Source of the DNA: JBHGBB01 sp041946755
Lineage (GTDB): Bacteria > UBP4 > UBA4092 > JAOAEQ01
Length of the DNA: 14,898 nucleotides
Direction: 5' to 3'
Assembly: GCA_041946755.1 (NCBI GenBank)
Contig: JBHGBB010000079.1
Span: forward strand, 1 to 14,898
Shown: positions 1-5,954 of the stretch, in pieces
How the letters are laid out: each line of letters starts with the position of its first letter
Position numbering within the stretch: position 1 is the stretch's first letter
The notes under the pieces: model-generated
What the model saw: the letters and a program-made list of their open reading frames with translations, nothing else
Told to the model about the DNA's origin: nothing
Database searches by the model: none
Made by a program: the position numbers and the translations under genes

Positions 1-2
1 GA

Positions 3-31
3 GATATAGGGATATCCGATATCCCTATATC
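3..31. repeat. Perfect hairpin 1 (loop CCG)
   Basis: Arms 3-15 and 19-31 are perfectly complementary (13 bp) around the loop CCG at 16-18. Its core, positions 9-25, is the reverse complement of the core of the hairpin at 113-141, so the two copies are inverted relative to each other. Their basal stem halves differ but keep full pairing. Confidence 0.85.
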
Positions 32-43
32 CTACTCCGTGGT

Positions 44-62
44 CTATGCCAAAATGGCATAG
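44..62. repeat. Short perfect hairpin between the two related hairpins
   Basis: Arms CTATGCCA (44-51) and TGGCATAG (55-62) pair perfectly around AAA. It lies between the related hairpins at 3-31 and 113-141 and shares no stem sequence with them. Role unknown. Confidence 0.75.
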
Positions 63-112
63 GTATAATGCGGGGTTAAAATCGGTTTGGCAACGCGTTT
101 AGTTGGGGGTAA

Positions 113-141
113 TGACGAGGGATATCGGATATCCCTCGTCA
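113..141. repeat. Perfect hairpin 2 (loop CGG), inverted partner of hairpin 1
   Basis: Arms 113-125 and 129-141 pair perfectly (13 bp) around CGG at 126-128. The apical half, GGGATAT plus the loop, is the reverse complement of hairpin 1, while the basal half (TGACGA) differs from it. The complementary loops could allow a kissing interaction in RNA or cross-pairing in single-stranded DNA. Confidence 0.85.
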
Positions 142-154
142 AGAGGCAACTTCT

Positions 155-185
155 GGATCAGATTTGCAGGCTGCCAATTTGATCC
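155..185. repeat. Long imperfect hairpin
   Basis: Left arm 155-169 and right arm 171-185 form a 15-position stem with one G-T wobble and one mismatch around a single central base. The left-arm segment GGATCAGATTTG resembles the last bases of the window (GAATCAGATTG, 14888-14898), which suggests related elements at both ends. Confidence 0.7.
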
Positions 186-234
186 AAGGGCAAAATAATA
201 AAGGTATAAAGTCTAAATTAAGGAAGGATTAAGG

Positions 235-969
235 CTATTTTTTAACTACTTTCAGGAGGCGGTCGATATAATTGCTGGTAATATTATCTACTCCCAACTC
301 AACCATCGATTGGATATCCGGTTCGATATCAACCGAATATACCCCGATAAGTAATCCCCGCTGATGAGCAGTTTGGATTAAAGCCGGGGTAACCGCGCCA
401 TAATTTATCGCCATTAAGTTTGCTGAAACTGCTAAGGTTCGGGTGGTATAAGTTAAGGGAGCGATAGTATCTTTCTTATTGGGGTCGGTATGGAAAATAT
501 GCATCATCGAGATATTCGGGTTCAACTGTTTAGCGATTTGCAGATATTCCGGATTAAATGAAGTGATGATAACCTGGTTAATCATTCCGAACTGTTCCAG
601 CATCGGAACCGCTTTTTCAGCCGTCCCAGCGGCTTTCAATTCGATTAACAGGGTAATTTTATTTTTAGTTAATGATAATACTTCCGCAAAAGTTGGAATC
701 CGTTCTCCCGCAAATTTGGAATTAAACCAAGAGCCCGCATCCAGTTGCTTGAGTTCTTTTAAGGTTAGCTCTACTACTTTCCCTTTCCCATTGGTCGTCC
801 GGTCAACCGAACCATCATGGATAACGATAAGTTCCCCATCCTGGCTCAGGTGGAGATCGAGTTCCATAGCGTCCGGATCATATGCCATTGCCTGCTGAAA
901 TGAAACGAGGGTATTTTCCGGGGCTAATCCCGCTACCCCGCGATGCGCAATACAAATCGGATTTGCCAT
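235..969 (-). CDS. Glycerophosphodiester phosphodiesterase family protein (copy 1)
   Basis: A 244-residue cytoplasmic-type GDPD with no signal peptide. Enzymes of this family hydrolyse glycerophosphodiesters to sn-glycerol 3-phosphate and an alcohol, using a TIM barrel with a divalent metal. The expected residues are visible: H9 in IAHRG followed by APENT, E36 and D38 in ELDLH, H51 in the IHD motif, and E110/K112 in the IELK strand. Length is normal for a single-domain bacterial GDPD. The start at 969 is preceded by an AGGGA ribosome-binding site. It is last of four minus-strand genes and starts 22 bp after the closely similar copy 2 ends, so the pair looks like a tandem duplication. Substrate specificity cannot be read from the sequence. 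Confidence 0.9.
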   Translation of the reverse strand: MANPICIAHRGVAGLAPENTLVSFQQAMAYDPDAMELDLHLSQDGELIVIHDGSVDRTTNGKGKVVELTLKELKQLDAGSWFNSKFAGERIPTFAEVLSLTKNKITLLIELKAAGTAEKAVPMLEQFGMINQVIITSFNPEYLQIAKQLNPNISMMHIFHTDPNKKDTIAPLTYTTRTLAVSANLMAINYGAVTPALIQTAHQRGLLIGVYSVDIEPDIQSMVELGVDNITSNYIDRLLKVVKK

Positions 970-970
970 A

Positions 971-1006
971 TTTTTCCCTAGCTACTAGCTACTATCTACT
1001 AGCTAC
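971..1006. repeat. CTACTAGCTA-type tandem repeat between the GDPD genes
   Basis: Positions 979-1006 are overlapping copies of CTACTAG/CTACTAT units. The repeat fills the gap between the two GDPD genes and runs into the 3' end of copy 2, supplying its stop codon and final residues. It is a low-complexity intergenic repeat of unknown function. Confidence 0.75.
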
Positions 1007-1729
1007 TGTTTTCAAGAGTCGGTCAATCCGGTTGCTGATAATGCCATCGACTCCCATATCAATCATCGCCTGCATATCAGCTGTTTCATCAACCGTATAT
1101 ACCCGAATCCCTAACCCGCGTTTATGCGCCATATCTACCAGCCGGGGAGTAACTCCATTCCAATTCATGCCGATAATATTGGCATGCGCAGCTAAAGTTC
1201 GGATAATGAGCGTTTCTATAGGAAATGTGTCTTTTTCTTCCGGTCTTACCCAGAGCAGATGAAGCATCGATAAATTCGGATTTATGCTTTTCGCAATTTT
1301 TAATAGTTCGGAACTGAACGAGAAGATAACTACCTGGTCGACCATCCCAAACTGCTCGATTAACGGTATCGCCTTTTCAGCAGTCCCGGTGGCTTTCAAC
1401 TCGACCATAACATCAAGTTTATCTTTCGCTAACGCTAACGCTTCCGATAAGGTCGGAATCCGTTCTCCGGCATATTTGGTATCGAACCAGGAGCCGGCAT
1501 CAAGCTGTTTTAGCTCTTTTAAGGTTAAGTCGACTATTTTCCCTTTACCATTGGTTGTCCGGTCGACCGCATCGTCATGCATAACGATAACTTCCCCATC
1601 ATGGCTTAGATGGACATCCAGTTCGAAACCGTCCGGTTTAAGTTCGATCGCTTTCTGAAACGCAATCAGGGTATTCTCCGGCGCTACCCCGGAAAATCCA
1701 CGATGAGCTATACATATAGGTTTTTTCAT
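992..1729 (-). CDS. Glycerophosphodiester phosphodiesterase family protein (copy 2)
   Basis: A 245-residue GDPD paralogue of the adjacent downstream gene, closely similar along its whole length. It keeps the same catalytic and metal set (H9, E36, D38, H51, E110, K112). I chose the ATG at 1727-1729, which gives MKKPICIAHRG and aligns with copy 1. A TTG start at 1789 would add 20 residues translated from low-complexity repeat DNA and is unlikely. No clear Shine-Dalgarno precedes the chosen ATG. The last codons and the stop lie inside a TAGTAGC-type tandem repeat (979-1006), so the C-terminal residues VASR appear to be derived from the repeat. It probably produces glycerol 3-phosphate in the cytoplasm; why two copies are kept is unknown. 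Confidence 0.88.
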   Translation of the reverse strand: MKKPICIAHRGFSGVAPENTLIAFQKAIELKPDGFELDVHLSHDGEVIVMHDDAVDRTTNGKGKIVDLTLKELKQLDAGSWFDTKYAGERIPTLSEALALAKDKLDVMVELKATGTAEKAIPLIEQFGMVDQVVIFSFSSELLKIAKSINPNLSMLHLLWVRPEEKDTFPIETLIIRTLAAHANIIGMNWNGVTPRLVDMAHKRGLGIRVYTVDETADMQAMIDMGVDGIISNRIDRLLKTVASR

Positions 1730-1734
1730 AAAAT

Positions 1735-1811
1735 TTGAAGTAAGAAGGAGGAAGGAGGAGGGAGGCGAAAGGAATAATCCTCCTAGCAAAGCGATCTTCC
1801 CAGCGAAGCGG
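1735..1811. repeat. Purine-rich and AAGCG-type degenerate repeats
   Basis: Positions 1738-1771 are built of GGAGGAAGG-like units on the plus strand. Positions 1786-1811 hold two degenerate copies of a GCRAAGCGRTC-TCTTCC unit. The block fills the gap between the second vertex-protein gene and GDPD copy 2. It creates an open reading extension upstream of copy 2 that is probably not translated. Confidence 0.6.
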
Positions 1812-2108
1812 TCATCTTTCTTCCTTCGAGTTTACTGGTGCTGTTACATCAATAAAGTCTACAATGCCTACTATGGCGATATCCACCGGCATATCATGGT
1901 CAGGATGCGCTACTGCAGCATCGCCCCCGGTAACATAATATACCAGTTCATCGACTCCAACCGATGCGGTATGGTCGGTAGCAATAATCGGTTTCCCGAT
2001 CGGATTGCGATTTTCATCCAACGGCTGCACAATGCAGATTTTCGACCCATTTAACGTCGAGTCTTTTTGCGTTGAAACAATAACGCCGACTATTTTTCCA
2101 ATATCCAT
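1812..2108 (-). CDS. EutN/CcmL-family microcompartment vertex protein (second copy)
   Basis: A 98-residue protein of the EutN/CcmL family, whose pentamers cap the vertices of bacterial-microcompartment shells. Support comes from the N-terminal signature (MDIGKIVGVIVSTQKD, then a small linker and KICIVQPLD), the central GVDELVYYVTGGDAA segment corresponding to the family's G-GxxVxxxxGSSAR region, and the closing IVGIVDFIDV strand. Length is typical. It follows the first copy by 154 bp and precedes the GDPD pair in the same direction. No strong Shine-Dalgarno precedes the ATG. No hexameric BMC-H or BMC-T shell gene and no signature microcompartment enzyme is present in the window, so the encapsulated pathway cannot be named. 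The C-terminus (NSKEER) abuts repeat DNA. Confidence 0.88.
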   Translation of the reverse strand: MDIGKIVGVIVSTQKDSTLNGSKICIVQPLDENRNPIGKPIIATDHTASVGVDELVYYVTGGDAAVAHPDHDMPVDIAIVGIVDFIDVTAPVNSKEER

Positions 2109-2262
2109 AAAATATTAAAATCCAAAATCCAAAGTCCAGAATCCAAATAAATTTCAAGATTCAAATTCCAAACTAAAAAATCAATTCCGCTACGCTTCTG
2201 AATTACTAAGCAATTCCAATTATATCTAATAATTCCGCTCTGTGTCTCTGTGACTCTGTGGC
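2109..2262. repeat. Intergenic gap with two short-repeat blocks
   Basis: Positions 2117-2174 consist of ATCCAAA/TTCCAAA-type near-repeats. Positions 2235-2262 hold CTCTGTGTCTCTGTGACTCTGTGGC-like repeats of a 7-9 bp CTCTGTG unit. The gap separates the two vertex-protein genes and contains no ORF, clear promoter or terminator. Such motifs recall dispersed low-complexity repeats of uncultivated bacterial genomes; function unknown. Confidence 0.65.
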
Positions 2263-2559
2263 TTATTTACCGAATTTTGTATATACCGTTTTCCCGGTAT
2301 ATTCGACCGTATCTACGATTCCCATAATCACCGCATCGATCGGTTTATCTTTACTCGATGCCGTCAACCGGGCAGAACTACCGGTAGCTACCAGCACTAC
2401 TTCATTATCTCCCGCACCTACCGAATCGAACGCTACCTGAAACGCATTCATCGGTTTCATTTCCAAATCTAACTGCTGGACAATCAGGAGCTTCCCACCG
2501 GTAAGTTTCGGGTCTTTTTGGGTTGAAACTACTGTACCTATAACCTTTCCCAGAATCAT
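2263..2559 (-). CDS. EutN/CcmL-family microcompartment vertex protein (first copy)
   Basis: A 98-residue EutN/CcmL-type vertex protein and the clearer of the two. It has the diagnostic N-terminus ILGKVIGTVVSTQKDPKL followed by GGKLLIVQQLD, the GAGDNEVVLVATGSSAR loop and strand, and the terminal MGIVDTVEY. These pentamers close the corners of icosahedral shells. The ATG at 2559 sits 7-8 bases after a strong AGGAGGGG ribosome-binding site, the best in this operon, consistent with it being the first gene. It differs substantially from the second copy, so the two could form distinct vertices or a mixed pentamer. Shell hexamers must be encoded elsewhere if a compartment is made. Confidence 0.92.
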   Translation of the reverse strand: MILGKVIGTVVSTQKDPKLTGGKLLIVQQLDLEMKPMNAFQVAFDSVGAGDNEVVLVATGSSARLTASSKDKPIDAVIMGIVDTVEYTGKTVYTKFGK

Positions 2560-2835
2560 AGTACCCCTCCTAAAACAAGATCAAATATCTCTGCTGAATT
2601 ACTGAATAAATTTCAAGGTCTCGGTGTTACATATAACAACTATTTTACTCATTTAATTGGTGTTATCGGTATATTTTATACCATTATTCTACCCGGTTCC
2701 GCAAATAAAACCAACTGTTTTTTGCTAAGATAAACGATTTTCGTTTAAAATAATTGAATAAATATAAACCAAAATGCCTGCTGATACGTCTTGTATACAG
2801 TAGGTACAATTCTGCCCAAAAATAAAGGATCGAAA
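2560..2835. other. Divergent intergenic region between the BMC/GDPD and export operons
   Basis: This AT-rich gap separates divergent genes and should carry both promoters. Seen in it are a minus-strand promoter-like pair (2675-2704), the palindrome GGTATA-TTT-TATACC (2668-2682), the short inverted repeat TAAACGA-TTT-TCGTTTA (2731-2747), and TTGTA/TACAA arms at 2791-2809 near a TACAAT (2805-2810) that could serve as the -10 for the TolC gene. The last has no convincing -35 box. Confidence 0.5.
2675..2704 (-). promoter_or_regulatory. Candidate promoter for the EutN-GDPD operon
   Basis: On the minus strand, TTGCGG (2704-2699) and TATAAA (2680-2675) are separated by 18 bp, about 115 bp before the first vertex-protein start. 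The perfect palindrome GGTATA-TTT-TATACC (2668-2682) overlaps the -10 and could be an operator. The -35 matches only in TTG, so support is modest. Confidence 0.35.
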
Positions 2836-4326
2836 ATGAAACGAACCAATCTAACTCCGTGGTTTCTTTTTTTATTTATATTCCTGGTTAGCAACCTAGT
2901 ATGCGTATATGCAGCAGATGATACCACTGCTATTATAGCAGTAGACACTTCTCTATCATCACCACCACCACCGCCGCCTCCGGTTCCAGTAAAAATCGGC
3001 CCGTATCAGAATTTATTGTTGGATCAATGCATTCAAATCGCTTTAATGAATAATTTGGATATGCGCTCCGCCCGCGAACAGCTAAAAATCACCGAATCGA
3101 ATTATCGGGTAACGAAAAGTGTTACCGATATCGGAGGCACCGCTAGTGGCGAAGAAACCTGGGGGAAAGATGAAGACCATACCGATAACGCTAATGTGAG
3201 TATTTCGAAATATTTCCTAACCGGTGGGACGGCTACTTTAACCGGCACTGGAACCCATGTTCAGGACGGCGACAGTGCCTATAGTTCTGATGTAGGACTC
3301 AGCTTATCTCAACCGCTACTGCAAGGGTATGGCGGAACCAATAGCTATTATACTCTTGCTGGAAGAAAAATATACGATGAACAGATTGCGATTTCCCGAA
3401 CCTTACAAAGTAATAAACGATCTCTGATATATAGCGTTACCGCAGCATATTATGGATTAATCGGCGCGCAGCGGTCAATCAAGATTGCCGAAAATGCCGT
3501 TGATGAATCGCAGCGGCTTTTAAAAGCAGCTCAAACTAAAAAAGAAGAAGGATTGGTCGCGAAAATCGATGTTATCCGCGCAGAAGTCCAACTCGCCTCG
3601 ACCCAGGCTAATTTGGTTAGTGCAAAACGGAATTTTGAAACGTTGACTGATAGTTTCGTTAACCTACTGGGATTGGAATTAGGCACCCCACTTTCCGTTG
3701 ATACAGCGATAAATTATACGGTACGTTCGATTAATCTCGATAGTTCGGTAAATCTGGCGTTTGAGAATCGAACCGACTATCGGTCAGCAGAACTGAGTTT
3801 GGCGTTATCCGGCATCACCTTAAAAATCGCTAAACGGAACCTATTACCGGAAGTGAATCTCAACGCGAGTTACGGCCGGTCGAATAGCGGCAGTGGATTC
3901 AGTGATTTATTCCATTTAAATAATTCTAGTTGGGCGGCCTCGTTATCCTGGTCGGTACCATTCTGGCAAGACCGAACTTCGCTAAAAGAGAGCTATATTC
4001 AGGAAGTAGCACAACAGAAAATCAATGAAATTAATCTGGAAGATACCAAAAGAAGCATCACCCTGGAAGTCCGGCAGGCAATTACCAGTGTATTGGAAGC
4101 GGAAGAAAACCTGCAGATTATCGGTAAGAGTGTTACCGCTGCGGAAGAAAGTTTGCGATTAGCGAAGTTGAGTTATGAAGAAGCGCTGGTTTCATATCTG
4201 GATGTAGTCAGTGCACAGAATGATTATACCCAGGTACAAAATAATTATACCTCAGCATTGATTAGTTATGTTAAAGCATTAGCGAACTTGGACCGGGTAA
4301 CGGCATCCGATCCGTATCTAAACTAA
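2836..4326 (+). CDS. TolC-like outer-membrane efflux protein
   Basis: A 496-residue outer-membrane channel of the TolC/OEP family, the exit duct of tripartite export systems. The start was set at the ATG at 2836, which has AAAGGA upstream and gives a clean signal peptide (MKRTNLTPW, a hydrophobic core, cleavage near VYA/ADD). An in-frame start at 2791 would put 15 polar residues before it. A proline run of seven follows the signal peptide. Two OEP repeats follow: the first has LDQCIQIALMNNLDMRSAREQL and VTAAYYGLIGAQRSIKIAENAVDESQRLL; the second has LAFENRTDYRSAELSL and LRLAKLSYEEALVSYLDVVSAQNDY. Long alanine- and glutamine-rich heptads fit the periplasmic helical barrel. It heads an operon with two adaptors and a permease. 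The transported substrate is unknown. Confidence 0.92.
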   Translation: MKRTNLTPWFLFLFIFLVSNLVCVYAADDTTAIIAVDTSLSSPPPPPPPVPVKIGPYQNLLLDQCIQIALMNNLDMRSAREQLKITESNYRVTKSVTDIGGTASGEETWGKDEDHTDNANVSISKYFLTGGTATLTGTGTHVQDGDSAYSSDVGLSLSQPLLQGYGGTNSYYTLAGRKIYDEQIAISRTLQSNKRSLIYSVTAAYYGLIGAQRSIKIAENAVDESQRLLKAAQTKKEEGLVAKIDVIRAEVQLASTQANLVSAKRNFETLTDSFVNLLGLELGTPLSVDTAINYTVRSINLDSSVNLAFENRTDYRSAELSLALSGITLKIAKRNLLPEVNLNASYGRSNSGSGFSDLFHLNNSSWAASLSWSVPFWQDRTSLKESYIQEVAQQKINEINLEDTKRSITLEVRQAITSVLEAEENLQIIGKSVTAAEESLRLAKLSYEEALVSYLDVVSAQNDYTQVQNNYTSALISYVKALANLDRVTASDPYLN

Positions 4327-4424
4327 ATTCTATCGAGAGATTTGGAATTTGAGATTTAACGAACCCGGGCGTATTCAGCTTCTTTGAATCTCAATGTTCC
4401 GGTCTATCCGCTATTAAATATTAT
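4327..4424. other. Gap between TolC and first adaptor, with GATTTGGAATTTGAGATTT-like repeat
   Basis: The 98-bp gap contains no ORF. Positions 4336-4354 are short GATTT/GAATTTGA near-repeats, similar in style to the repeat blocks between the BMC genes. No hairpin-plus-T-run terminator is visible, which supports co-transcription of the channel and adaptor genes. Confidence 0.5.
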
Positions 4425-5867
4425 ATGAAAAAGAAAATTATTATCATCGGTAGTTTGATTGGAATCATCATAATTATCGGGCTGGTTTATGTTTTTATTA
4501 TCAAACGGGATAAAGGGGTAACCGATGTCGCTACTACCATGGCGAAAAAAGGAGAGTTTCTAATTACCGTAAGTGAAGTCGGTAAACTCGATGCCGCAAA
4601 ATCGGTTAATATCAGCTCGAAAACCCAAGGTAAAATCGTTAAAATGGTGACTGAAGGAGCCATAGTTAAAAATGGTGACTCGGTAGTATGGCTCGATACT
4701 ACTGACATTGAAAAACAGATTAAAGATTCGGAAGCGAGTTTAAAATCCGAAGAATCGAATAACCAAAAAACCGAAGAGAATGAACGGTTAAATGCTTATT
4801 CGAATGATATGAGTGTAAAATCGGCAAAATCGCAATTGGCGAATGCCCAAGCTGAATTGGATAGTGCGAAAACGAAATTAGCGCGTACCCAACGATTATA
4901 TGACGCCCAACTTACTCCGGAAACCTCGCTAGAAGAAGCGAAATTGACCGTGCTTGGCGCGGAATTAGGTGTCGAGAATGCGGAAATAGCATTGGCAAAA
5001 GCAGAAGAAACAAAGAAATCCGGAGATATATCTTCAAAGATCAATTTACGACAAGCGAAAGCGAGTGTCGCTGAAGCGCAACGCCGGCTGCAAATGTATA
5101 AAGACCAGCTTAAAGATGCAACCTTAACCTCAACGAGCGATGGAATAGTCGTATACAGTTCATCGTGGCGTGGTAGTACCTTTGGAAAGGTACAAGAAGG
5201 GGATCAAGTCTGGCCGAGAATGAATATCTTAACCATACCGGATTTAGCCAAAATGATTGCGATCGTTCAAGTAGATGAAGTTGACATCTCCCGCGTTAAA
5301 ACCGGGCAGGAAGCTATTATTCGGGTAGATGCGCTACCGGAAGCGGTATTAAAAGGAACGGTTTCGCGAATTGCAACCTTGGCTGTGGATAAAGGTGCCG
5401 GTGATGCACCGTTTTGGATGCAGAAGGAAGCCAGCGGTGTGAAAGTGTTTGAAGTTATCGTTGATGTCGATCCATCGACGATCTCGAATGATTTACGACC
5501 GGGAATGACCGTAAAAGTAAGTATAGTCATCAACCGGTATAGTGATGTTGTTACTGTTCCACTAGAATCAGTATTCGATAATAAAGACAAAAAAGTCGTT
5601 TATGTAATGAGCAGTAAAATCCCGGTTCGTCGAGAAGTAGTACTTGGGAAAAGCGATGGGAATTATGTGATTATTGAAAAAGGACTCAATGGAACCGAAA
5701 AAATCTGTTTGCGCGATCCGACGAAAGAGTTAAAAGAGCCGGGAGTATCGAAGAAACTCGAATCGCAGTCAGGACCTGCGGGATTGGAAAGTGCTCCTGC
5801 CGGACCTCCTTCCAGTACGCCTTCCGGAGGGCCAGGAAGACGTGGCGGTGGCGGTAGAAACCGGTAA
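4425..5867 (+). CDS. HlyD/MacA-type periplasmic adaptor subunit (adaptor 1)
   Basis: A 480-residue membrane-fusion protein that would bridge the inner-membrane permease and the TolC channel. One N-terminal membrane segment (about residues 4-27, very isoleucine-rich) is followed by the first half of the barrel-sandwich hybrid (VGKLDAAKSVNISSKTQGKI; EGAIVKNGDSVVWLD), a long coiled-coil hairpin (about 90-235), the second half (LTSTSDGIVVYSSSW, EGDQVWPRM), a beta-barrel domain (VDEVDISRVKTGQEAIIRVD) and a membrane-proximal domain (LRPGMTVKVSIVI to the GLNGTEKI region). The C-terminus carries an unusual Pro/Gly/Arg tail of about 34 residues ending GPGRRGGGGRNR. No good Shine-Dalgarno precedes the ATG, so translation may depend on the upstream gene. 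Confidence 0.9.
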   Translation: MKKKIIIIGSLIGIIIIIGLVYVFIIKRDKGVTDVATTMAKKGEFLITVSEVGKLDAAKSVNISSKTQGKIVKMVTEGAIVKNGDSVVWLDTTDIEKQIKDSEASLKSEESNNQKTEENERLNAYSNDMSVKSAKSQLANAQAELDSAKTKLARTQRLYDAQLTPETSLEEAKLTVLGAELGVENAEIALAKAEETKKSGDISSKINLRQAKASVAEAQRRLQMYKDQLKDATLTSTSDGIVVYSSSWRGSTFGKVQEGDQVWPRMNILTIPDLAKMIAIVQVDEVDISRVKTGQEAIIRVDALPEAVLKGTVSRIATLAVDKGAGDAPFWMQKEASGVKVFEVIVDVDPSTISNDLRPGMTVKVSIVINRYSDVVTVPLESVFDNKDKKVVYVMSSKIPVRREVVLGKSDGNYVIIEKGLNGTEKICLRDPTKELKEPGVSKKLESQSGPAGLESAPAGPPSSTPSGGPGRRGGGGRNR

Positions 5868-5954
5868 TGGAAATAATGGATAGATTTAGTGATGCAAAGT
5901 GAGGAATCTATTGTTTTTTTTAGTGTTAATTCATAAATCGCTTATCTGAATGTA
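5868..5954. other. Gap between the two adaptor genes
   Basis: The 87-bp AT-rich gap contains no ORF, clear terminator or convincing ribosome-binding site. It is most simply an operon spacer. Confidence 0.5.

Larger units (their letters stand above)
1..234. other. Non-coding region with four hairpins, downstream of the GDPD operon
   Basis: No credible ORF lies here. The stretch follows the end of the minus-strand GDPD gene and holds four inverted repeats: 3-31, 44-62, 113-141 and 155-185. None is followed by a T-run on either strand, so none is a classical intrinsic terminator, although they could still stop or stabilise the incoming minus-strand transcript. The remaining sequence (186-234) is AT-rich with no recognisable signal. 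The density of perfect palindromes is far above that of the coding DNA in the window. Confidence 0.7.

Noticed and set aside
64..69. Perfect TATAAT on the plus strand
   Set aside because: No -35 match at the right distance and no plus-strand gene downstream.
113..185. Intrinsic terminators for the minus-strand operon
   Set aside because: Strong stems but no T-run on the 3' side in the direction of transcription, so a classical terminator cannot be claimed.
1..190. Integron attC-like or CRISPR array interpretation of the hairpins
   Set aside because: No RYYYAAC/GTTRRRY ends, no cassette ORFs, no integrase, and no regular repeat-spacer pattern.
479..1658. Plus-strand ORFs opposite the GDPD genes
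   Set aside because: They are antisense shadows of conserved enzymes, with no family features and no ribosome-binding sites.
1730..1789. TTG start giving a 20-residue N-terminal extension on GDPD copy 2
   Set aside because: The extension is translated from purine/pyrimidine repeat DNA and is absent from copy 1; the ATG at 1729 matches the family N-terminus.
2791..2835. Upstream in-frame start for the TolC-like gene
   Set aside because: It would place 15 polar residues before the signal peptide, and the ATG at 2836 has its own AAAGGA site.
2959..2984. Proline-coding CCA/CCG run as a possible phase-variation tract
   Set aside because: The units are mixed codons and trinucleotide, so slippage would keep the frame; only linker length would change.
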